Source: Hoylesella timonensis S9-PR14 (GTDB lineage: Bacteria > Bacteroidota > Bacteroidia > Bacteroidales > Bacteroidaceae). From it: a stretch of DNA of 64,000 nucleotides. Every line of letters starts with the position of its first letter. Position 1 is the stretch's first letter. Below are positions 29,927 to 36,766 of the stretch, one piece after another. The stretch is taken from contig NZ_JRPQ01000071.1 in NCBI RefSeq assembly GCF_000762405.1, positions 1-64,000 on the forward strand, read 5' to 3'. Both the position numbers and the translations under genes were made by a program. The notes under the pieces are model-generated. The model ran no database searches. It was not told the origin of the DNA and saw only the letters and a list, made by a program, of their open reading frames with translations.

Positions 29927-30826
29927 TTAGACCAGTGCCTTTATTAAATCTTCTCGTTCACCAGCCAGCAGGTCAATTACAGGTATCTCTACCATCGTGT
30001 AACAACCGGGTTGTTGGTGCATACTGGCACGTGCTACATTAACCAAAACTTGTGCGGTCAAGGCAGGATTGTTAATGCTCATGGTAAACTCCATGCGTTG
30101 GTTCTGTGTCTTGCCACTCACTCCCTTGCGCACTAAGTGTACACCGTGTCCCATATCTTTTACGGCATCTACCGAGTCAACAGCCATTACATGCGTTTCA
30201 TCGTGTGCAAAATAGGGGTCGGCTTTTATCTCTTTAGTTACCTCATCGAGTGTGGCACCTTCTTCCAACTCTACGTACACCATACGTCTGTGAATACCTT
30301 CACCCAAAGGAATTGTCATAGAGAGGGCATTCTTCACACCTTTCTTGCTTCTTGCGCACACGCTGTGTCCCATCGACATGCCTGGTCCAAAGTTAGTATA
30401 GCTCAATCCTTTGGGTGCAAGGCTTTGCATCAACGTGCGAACAACCGAGTCAGAACCCGGATCCCAACCTGCACTAATGATGCTTACAGCGTGGTGTTCT
30501 TTACAGAGAGGCATTAGTGCGCTGCGATAGTCTACAATATCTGTATGAATATCAAAGCTGTCAACGGTATTGATGCCCAAGGGCAATATCTTTTCTGCAT
30601 ATTCTTTACAACTGCGTGAAGGCGTTGCCAAAATGGCAACATCTACACCTTCAAGTTCTTTAATATCCTGTACAACTTTGTAAGGAGCCAATTCGGCTGG
30701 CTTGTTTTCTGCGCCTTGTCTGCGTACAATTCCTACTAATTCAAAGTCTTCAGCGGCTTCAACGGCTTCAACCGTAAATTTTCCAATATTGCCATAACCA
30801 ACTATGGCTGCTCTAATCTTCTTCAT
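29927..30826 (-). CDS. ddh: meso-Diaminopimelate D-dehydrogenase
   Basis: 299 aa. An NADPH-dependent enzyme that forms meso-diaminopimelate from tetrahydrodipicolinate in one step, the short lysine / cell-wall route. The N-terminal Rossmann motif is GYGNIGKFTVEA (~10-21). Family signatures include SFDIHTDIVDYR, ISAGWDPGSDSVVRT and NFGPGMSMGHSV. Length is near the ~320 aa usual for the family. It is a single gene facing the peptidase pair. Confidence 0.93.
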   Translation of the reverse strand: MKKIRAAIVGYGNIGKFTVEAVEAAEDFELVGIVRRQGAENKPAELAPYKVVQDIKELEGVDVAILATPSRSCKEYAEKILPLGINTVDSFDIHTDIVDYRSALMPLCKEHHAVSIISAGWDPGSDSVVRTLMQSLAPKGLSYTNFGPGMSMGHSVCARSKKGVKNALSMTIPLGEGIHRRMVYVELEEGATLDEVTKEIKADPYFAHDETHVMAVDSVDAVKDMGHGVHLVRKGVSGKTQNQRMEFTMSINNPALTAQVLVNVARASMHQQPGCYTMVEIPVIDLLAGEREDLIKALV

Positions 30827-31019
30827 TTTGTTTATTTATTATTTGGTTTGAAAAACAGGAATCGTTTACAATGGATACAACAATTCTATTTTGCACCATG
30901 AATCCTATCCCTATTTAATTCCTTAATCTGGATACAAAAGTATATAGATTTACGTAGATACACACGCATGTAATTTAGTTTTTAACTCTTTTTTACGAGC
31001 TACTTTATGTTGAGCAATG

Positions 31020-31117
31020 CTATGTTAAAAATATAACATAGGATTAATCAGCCTTGTCTCCACGCTCTAATCAAGACACAAGATAAACTTCCTCACCTCA
31101 GAGTCAAGACACAAGGC
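31020..31117. repeat. Hairpin and paired 12-base direct repeat downstream of the DUF4435 gene
   Basis: An 8-bp hairpin CTATGTTA/TAACATAG (31020-31041) is followed by GCCTTGT at 31051-31057, which can pair with ACAAGGC at 31111-31117. TCAAGACACAAG occurs twice, at 31071-31082 and 31104-31115 (33-base period). The structure lies in the 318-base gap between ddh and the DUF4435 gene. There is no ORF; it may form the 3' end of the two-gene cassette transcript. Confidence 0.55.
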
Positions 31118-31144
31118 GGAAAGAAAGGACCCGTTCGTATCAGG

Positions 31145-32140
31145 TCATGATTTGATATATTTTTGTATATCTTGGCAGATGCGCTGAAAAGGTTCAGACT
31201 CACTGTAAGCCGTATTCTTCTTCAACATGGAAGAAATGTTCTCCACAGAGTTACGATAACTTGTCAGTTCATTGCGCTGTTGAGTTCCGTGTTTGCTCTG
31301 TTGCATAATCTCTCGCTCACGCTCTTGCGTTAATTGCACACACACTTTATTTAACATGGGCACCACGACTTTATCGAACAAATGATGTCCTTGTATGTAC
31401 AGATAAGTAGTCTCTGGAGTGACTCCCAATCGGCGCAAGTCGGCTTTCACTTTGAGATAGCCTTCCTTGGCATCAGGATATTCTTTATGAAATCTGGCAA
31501 TGCGTTTGCCCACCTTCTGACGAACATTGGAAATATTATGCTCGGCATTCGCTATCGTAAAATGCCCAGGCATGATGATGCGAAGAAAGTCGGTAATGGT
31601 AAATTTGTTGTAATCGGGAGTGCGATAAAACCAAATACTCCAAATAAAAAGAGGATAAATAGCACGCGAATAATCTTCTAAATATCGCTGCATATCAAAA
31701 ATATGATGGTCGTTCAGCGTTACCATTACACAGGTATCAAAGAGCGATGGCGCATAACATTGCAGGTTCTCAATGGCGTAGGCGTAGGTATGGAAAATGT
31801 ATGGATTGGAAAGTATTTCCTTTGAGGTTTGAGTGGCTCCCTGTATTAGATAATCATAATCGGCATCCACACATGCAATCATATCACGACCTACTTTATC
31901 TGTAAGCAGATTCATCAACACTGCCTTCTTTCCACGCTCCAAGTGTTGAAGACGAGAAGGTAACATGATTTGAAAATAACATTTGTCATCTTCAAACTCT
32001 CTCAATACCGTGCGCCAAAAATAAATATCATCGTAACTCTCTACATACGCCACAATGCGCCGTTTAGCGTTCAATGATTTGAGTTGATTGGCAGCCCCAA
32101 TATAGGCAGATGAAATATTATCTTTTAGTCGTTTTCCCAT
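31145..32140 (-). CDS. DUF4435 protein with Toprim-like acidic motifs (AriB-like)
   Basis: 331 aa, second gene of a two-gene cassette. The N-terminal part resembles DUF4435: AYVESYDDIYFW with Glu34, then CVDADYDYL with Asp92/94/96, the spacing expected of a Toprim fold (Glu followed by DxD). The middle has a tryptophan-rich IWSIWFYRTPDY segment, and the C-terminus (~265-331) is charged and helical. In the PARIS anti-phage system, AriB is a DUF4435 Toprim nuclease held inactive by the ATPase AriA. The gene starts 31 bases after the ATPase gene, in the same order as ariA-ariB. Homology to AriB is inferred from motif and context, not from an alignment. Confidence 0.6.
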   Translation of the reverse strand: MGKRLKDNISSAYIGAANQLKSLNAKRRIVAYVESYDDIYFWRTVLREFEDDKCYFQIMLPSRLQHLERGKKAVLMNLLTDKVGRDMIACVDADYDYLIQGATQTSKEILSNPYIFHTYAYAIENLQCYAPSLFDTCVMVTLNDHHIFDMQRYLEDYSRAIYPLFIWSIWFYRTPDYNKFTITDFLRIIMPGHFTIANAEHNISNVRQKVGKRIARFHKEYPDAKEGYLKVKADLRRLGVTPETTYLYIQGHHLFDKVVVPMLNKVCVQLTQEREREIMQQSKHGTQQRNELTSYRNSVENISSMLKKNTAYSESEPFQRICQDIQKYIKS

Positions 32141-32171
32141 TTCAAGCCCTGATTCAAGGTGGTTTCAAGTG

Positions 32172-32993
32172 CTATCGATTCACATCTGTGATGTCACTTA
32201 CCTCAGTAACGTGTTCCATCCAGCCATTCATAATCACCGCTGGCGAATGAGTCGTCAGAATGAGTTGTACATTCGGATTTAATTGTAATATCAAATCAAT
32301 GAGCTGCTCTTGCCAGTCAATGTGCAAACTTACTTCTGGCTCATCCATAAAGAGCACGTAGGGTTGGTGGTCTTGAATTAAGACTGTGAGCAAGATGGCA
32401 AGTATTTGCTTCTCTCCACTGGAGAGTTGGTAAGGCACCAGTGTTTCACCAAGTTGGGAAAAGCGAATTTCGTTTTGTGTTCGAATGATAGTTTTACCCG
32501 TATCGGCAAATAATTTATCCATCATGTCTTGAAACAACACCTTGGCTGAAGAGAGTTGTTGGGCAGTAGCAGCAGCGTCAGGTCCACCTTTCTGTAACGC
32601 CTCTATCATCCGATTTCCTACATTAACTTGATAATCGAGATACTTACGCTGCAACTGAAACAATTGCCAATCCAATTCTGTTGCCAACCGCTTATCTACT
32701 TTGGCAACGGTATCGGAGCTCATTAAAGGTCTGTCGAAAGAGCGAATAATATCATATCGTACGCAATCTGCATCATCAGGAGACACGGTAATCTTGACAC
32801 TTGGTGGCAATTCTGAAATCAAGTTATTACCTTCTAACAGTCCTTTGATCACTTTATTGAGAATGGTACTCTTACCCACCCCATTGATACCACTAAGCAC
32901 ATTCACCTGCCTGTCAAGATTCCACACAATATGTCGTCTACCACTCCACAGAGAATCTATCTCAATTCGTTTGATATAATCTGCGTATTTCAT
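32172..32993 (-). CDS. ABC/SMC-like AAA ATPase (AriA-like, compact)
   Basis: 273 aa. It is a complete ABC-type ATPase head: Walker A GINGVGKST (35-43), signature LSSGEKQ (190-196), Walker B VLFMDEPE (213-220) and a switch histidine in TTHSP (247-251). No transmembrane segment and no transporter partner, so it belongs to the AAA_21/OLD-like regulator ATPases. The helical insert between Walker A and the signature is short; PARIS AriA proteins are usually larger (roughly 400 aa or more, from memory). It is the first gene of the cassette, with the DUF4435 gene 31 bases downstream. A palindromic element lies in its upstream region. Confidence 0.7.
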   Translation of the reverse strand: MKYADYIKRIEIDSLWSGRRHIVWNLDRQVNVLSGINGVGKSTILNKVIKGLLEGNNLISELPPSVKITVSPDDADCVRYDIIRSFDRPLMSSDTVAKVDKRLATELDWQLFQLQRKYLDYQVNVGNRMIEALQKGGPDAAATAQQLSSAKVLFQDMMDKLFADTGKTIIRTQNEIRFSQLGETLVPYQLSSGEKQILAILLTVLIQDHQPYVLFMDEPEVSLHIDWQEQLIDLILQLNPNVQLILTTHSPAVIMNGWMEHVTEVSDITDVNR

Positions 32994-33189
32994 CTGTCCA
33001 ATGTTTTATCTGTCAAGCATGGCAACACTCGCACAATGCAAAGGCTACCACCCATGCCACCTGTTGATTGGACAAATATACAGAATTATCGGTAATGTGC
33101 CAAGCGCTATCTAAATTAAAAATAAAAATAAAACAGCCCATGATGAATACTGAATGAAAAAATACATGAAAGGAACTGTTGAAAAAAAT

Positions 33190-33705
33190 AGAACATAATG
33201 AACACGCTCTTTTATTTGAGAAAAAATGCTTGTCTCTGACTGACCTTTTAATGAAAGAGCTGCGGCTTTTTATCATTATTATCTATGGCTAAGGCATTCG
33301 CTATCTTTGTCCTATAATTTTACCAAAAATCGACCATCTAAAATCTGCAAAATAGAAAAAAAATAATAGGCAAACGGTATGCAAAAATGCACTGATTTTA
33401 ACAAAAAAGACGCTTTTTACAGCTGAAGCAATGACTTTACGGTCTTGGAAACATACATTAGAGGTGTTATTCACATGCTTCAGCGGCATTAAAGCATGCA
33501 AATAGGAGGCTTATCTCAATGCTTCAGTCGCCAAAAAGTGGAAAAAAGGGGAAAGAAAAGAGATGATAAAAATATAATACGCTTAATAACAATGGGTTAT
33601 GAAAGTTTCTCATAATTCGCGTATTTGCGACCAACTTTGCAGTTGGTGATTTACATGCGAGTTATGAGAGGCACTTTGTAAAGAAAATTCAGCATTTATT
33701 ATCCT
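33190..33705 (-). repeat. Dispersed palindromic intergenic element, copy 3 (full length)
   Basis: On the minus strand it runs in the same module order as copy 4: AATGCTGAATTTTCTTTAC, an imperfect hairpin CATAACTCGC ... GCGAATTATG with an inner CCAACT-GCAA-AGTTGG stem-loop, a TTTGCATGCTTTA/GAAGCATGTGAATA hairpin, then TTTGCCTATTATTTT paired with AAAATTATAGGACAAA around a TTTTAGATGG core, then GCTCTTT ... AAAAGAGC. It occupies the start of the 1,084-base gap between the ATPase gene and rprY. Short ORFs across it are not conserved between copies. Confidence 0.75.
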
Positions 33706-33821
33706 CCAAAACACCGTACCAAGTATCTTACATATGCTGTATTATGGATGCTTCTTTGTTGTAAAAATGTCGCTCTTTTGATGAAAGAGCAGTATGTAAT
33801 CAAAATAAGATCATCTATATA

Positions 33822-33852
33822 TTTGATTTTCTCATAGTTTTTCTTAATTTTG
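33822..33852 (+). promoter_or_regulatory. Bacteroidetes promoter upstream of rprYX
   Basis: TTTG (33822-33825), 19 bases, TAATTTTG (33845-33852). It would start a transcript near 33859, giving rprY a leader of about 220 bases. A second -7-like box, TAACTTTG, is at 34041-34048, closer to the gene. Confidence 0.65.
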
Positions 33853-33928
33853 TGTGAAACATACAATTGTACGAAATAAGAGGTGAGTTCCTCATTGCTA
33901 AGCGTTCGATAAGGCGGGTTACTACTGC

Positions 33929-34027
33929 ATGGGAAAAGTTATAGCTTCAGAAGAATGTGATTTGAATAAAAACCTAACACATCTTGTTCAAGGTAACAGA
34001 ATTGTAATATTTCTGAAACATCTATGA
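33929..34027 (+). CDS. Possible 32-aa leader peptide ahead of rprY
   Basis: An ATG-to-TGA frame inside the long rprY leader encodes 32 residues (begins MGKVIASEEC, ends IFLKHL). It lies downstream of a good promoter and ends 50 bases before rprY. There is no homology to judge by; it could be a leader peptide or chance. Confidence 0.2.
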   Translation: MGKVIASEECDLNKNLTHLVQGNRIVIFLKHL

Positions 34028-34077
34028 AGAGTTGATGTGCTAACTTTGTCAACTGAATACATTTATTGTTATCAAAT

Positions 34078-34773
34078 ATGGAAGAAAACAATTATCGCAT
34101 TCTCGTCGTAGACGATGAACAAGACTTATGTGAGATTCTGAAGTTCAATCTCGAGACTGAAGGGTATGCTGTTGATACTGCCAATTCGGCAGAGGAAGCC
34201 ATGAATATGGAGCTAACATCGTACAATTTGTTATTGTTGGATGTCATGATGGGAACGATGTCTGGCTTTGCCATGGCAAAGAAGCTTAAAGAGGAGTCAG
34301 CAACAACCCATATTCCAATTATTTTCTTGACTGCCAGAGACACTGAGAATGATACGGTGACAGGATTTAATTTAGGAGCAGATGACTATATCAGCAAGCC
34401 TTTCTCCATTCGCGAAGTCTTGGTACGGATTCGTGCGGTCATCAGAAGAACTGCAGAAACGGAAGACCATAAGCAACCAAAGATGCTCAAATATCAAGGT
34501 TTGGAGATGAATTTGGACAGAAAAACGGTTTCTATTGATGGCAAGGATGTTCCTTTTACTAAAACAGAATTTGAGTTATTGCATCTCTTACTCTCAGAAA
34601 AAGGACACGTCTTTTCACGTCAAGAGCTTATTGATCGTATCTGGCCGAAGGATGTGTTGGTACTCGACCGAACTGTAGATGTTAATATCACACGCTTAAG
34701 AAAAAAGATTAATCGGTTTTCAAAGTGCATCGTCACACGTTTAGGATTTGGCTATTATTTTGACGCACTATGA
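34078..34773 (+). CDS. rprY: OmpR-type response regulator RprY
   Basis: 231 aa from ATG 34078; an upstream in-frame TTG is rejected. The receiver domain has D12/D13, phospho-acceptor D55 in LLLLDVMMG, and K107 in YISKPFS. The C-terminal winged helix (~135-231) has KTEFELLHLLLSEKG and RTVDVNITRLRKKI. It resembles RprY of Bacteroides and Porphyromonas, partner of RprX. It overlaps the kinase gene by 4 bases (ATGA). Confidence 0.85.
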   Translation: MEENNYRILVVDDEQDLCEILKFNLETEGYAVDTANSAEEAMNMELTSYNLLLLDVMMGTMSGFAMAKKLKEESATTHIPIIFLTARDTENDTVTGFNLGADDYISKPFSIREVLVRIRAVIRRTAETEDHKQPKMLKYQGLEMNLDRKTVSIDGKDVPFTKTEFELLHLLLSEKGHVFSRQELIDRIWPKDVLVLDRTVDVNITRLRKKINRFSKCIVTRLGFGYYFDAL

Positions 34774-36188
34774 GAAAAATATCCGTAGGGACACGCCTAT
34801 ACGTCAGTATTATGGCGATTTTTTTGCTGTTTGCCATTGCATTTATTGTATTTCAACAAGTCCGTGAAAAACAATATAAAATAGAACTGCTGAATGAGAA
34901 ACTGCAAAACTATAATAAGCAGTTAGCTGATGCCATGAAGTATATGGGCAAGACCGACGAGACGACATTGGACTCCTATGTGAAGACACACAGTTTACCT
35001 AACCTCCGAGTAACAATTATAGACAACGAAGGGCATGTTACGTTTGACAACTTAGAAAAGAATTACAACCGTTTTACAAATCACGCCAATCGTCCAGAGG
35101 TCATAGAAGCCAAAAAAAAAGGGACAGGTTCAAGTGTAGAAAGAAATAGTAAGACGTTAAAGCAGGAGTTTTTTTATTCGGCAACTTACTTCAACGATAG
35201 CAAAATCACGATTCGCAGTGCCTTACCGTATAATAATGATTTGGCAAAATCGCTTCAAACAGATCAGCATTTCATTTGGTTTGCGTTGACAACTATTATT
35301 ATATTGACGTTAGTATTATGGCGTTTCTTGAGTAGATTAGGTGCCAACATTACAAAGCTCAAACTTTTTGCCAGTAGAGCCGACCATAATGAAAGCTTGG
35401 AAACAGAAGATTTGATTGCTTTTCCTGACGACGAATTGGGAGAGATAGCCGAAAGAATTATCAAAATCTATAAACGTCTTCAGAGTACACGACAAGAACA
35501 AGATAAGCTAAAACGACAACTTACTCAAAATATTGCGCACGAATTAAAAACTCCCGTAGCAAGCATTCAGGGCTATTTGGAAACTATCTTAGACAATCCC
35601 CATATCGACGAGGAGACGAAGAAGCAATTTTTGAAACACAGTTATGCCCAAAGTCAGCGACTAACCTCTCTCCTACAAGACATCTCTACGTTGAATAGGA
35701 TGGATGATGCCCCTGAAATAAAAGAAAATGTAGAAGTAAATATCTCTCAAATGATAGAAGATATTAGTAAAGAGACTGCGCTACAATTAGAAAAGCACCA
35801 CATGAGCTTTATCATCAATCTTCCTAAAACCATCATTGTGCACGGGAATAAAAGCCTGCTATATAGTATCTTTAGAAATCTGACAGATAACGCTATCGCT
35901 TATGCAGGCAATGGCACCACGATTACATTGGATGCCGTAGAAAACAATAAAGATTGGAGTTTTGCGTTTTATGATAATGGCATTGGAGTCGCAAATGAAC
36001 ATTTGTCGCGCATTTTTGAACGCTTTTATCGAATAGATAAAGGGAGAAGTAGAAAATTAGGCGGCACAGGTTTAGGACTCGCTATTGTAAAGAATGCTGT
36101 GATGATTCATGGAGGAACGATTCAAGCTAAAAACCTACCCACAGGAGGTCTGCGATTTGATTTTAATATTAAAAAGAATAACGAATGA
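34770..36188 (+). CDS. rprX: Sensor histidine kinase RprX
   Basis: 472 aa inner-membrane kinase. TM1 ~10-28, a periplasmic sensor of ~130 residues, TM2 ~168-188, then a linker and the HisKA motif NIAHELKTPVASIQGYLE with the phospho-accepting His. The catalytic domain has the N box (FRNLTDNAIAYA), G1 (FYDNGIGVANEH), the F box (FERFYRIDKG) and G2 (GGTGLGLAIVK). It pairs with RprY through a 4-base overlap and overlaps the acetyltransferase gene by another four bases. Confidence 0.88.
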   Translation: MRKISVGTRLYVSIMAIFLLFAIAFIVFQQVREKQYKIELLNEKLQNYNKQLADAMKYMGKTDETTLDSYVKTHSLPNLRVTIIDNEGHVTFDNLEKNYNRFTNHANRPEVIEAKKKGTGSSVERNSKTLKQEFFYSATYFNDSKITIRSALPYNNDLAKSLQTDQHFIWFALTTIIILTLVLWRFLSRLGANITKLKLFASRADHNESLETEDLIAFPDDELGEIAERIIKIYKRLQSTRQEQDKLKRQLTQNIAHELKTPVASIQGYLETILDNPHIDEETKKQFLKHSYAQSQRLTSLLQDISTLNRMDDAPEIKENVEVNISQMIEDISKETALQLEKHHMSFIINLPKTIIVHGNKSLLYSIFRNLTDNAIAYAGNGTTITLDAVENNKDWSFAFYDNGIGVANEHLSRIFERFYRIDKGRSRKLGGTGLGLAIVKNAVMIHGGTIQAKNLPTGGLRFDFNIKKNNE

Positions 36189-36766
36189 AAATAACACAAG
36201 CCACCAAAGAACAAGCAAGAGAAATTGCAAAACTCATCATGCTTGCCATGAACTATGAGTGTTGTCAAAACTTAGCAGGTCCCAATCACACACTGAACGA
36301 GTTTGAAGACTTGATGACCGAATTGGTGAGCATGGACGAAAGCCAATACAGTTATAAGAACACCTTCGTAGCATTGAGTGATAACAACGAAGTAGCAGGT
36401 ATTTGTGTGAGTTACCACGGTGCCGACCTGAAGAAGCTGAGAAAGGTATTCATTGAAAAAGCACTTCAAAAATTCAACATCGACTATCGAGATATGAAAG
36501 ACGAGGCACAGCCTGACGAACTATATATTGACAGTATTGCTATTCTTCCGCAATACCGCCGCAAGGGCATTGCCAAAGAACTGATCATGCAAGCCTTAAA
36601 TAAGGCGAAAGAAATGAAGATAGATAAAATTGGACTTTTAGTGGATAAAGACAATCCACATGCAGAGCGCCTCTACACGACCCAAGGGTTTCGGTATGTA
36701 GACGACACCGATTGGGGTGGACATCCCATGAAACATCTACAGTATTTGATTACTTTTTACGGATAG
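36185..36766 (+). CDS. GNAT-family N-acetyltransferase
   Basis: 193 aa. The acetyl-CoA-binding motif A is visible as IDSIAILPQYRRKGIAKELI, and motif B as NPHAERLYTTQGFRYV. The substrate is unknown; N-terminal residues ~20-110 are not diagnostic. Its ATG overlaps the rprX stop by 4 bases, so it is translated from the rprYX message, hinting at a link to that signalling pathway. Its 3' end overlaps the convergent MG-domain gene by 17 bases. Confidence 0.85.
   Translation: MKITQATKEQAREIAKLIMLAMNYECCQNLAGPNHTLNEFEDLMTELVSMDESQYSYKNTFVALSDNNEVAGICVSYHGADLKKLRKVFIEKALQKFNIDYRDMKDEAQPDELYIDSIAILPQYRRKGIAKELIMQALNKAKEMKIDKIGLLVDKDNPHAERLYTTQGFRYVDDTDWGGHPMKHLQYLITFYG

Noticed and set aside
33301-33501. 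66-aa minus-strand frame in copy 3
   Set aside because: Falls entirely in the non-coding element; the composition is not protein-like.
33859-34030. 6S RNA or other known small RNA
   Set aside because: The promoter is good, but I recognise no 6S-type bubble structure and no terminator before rprY.
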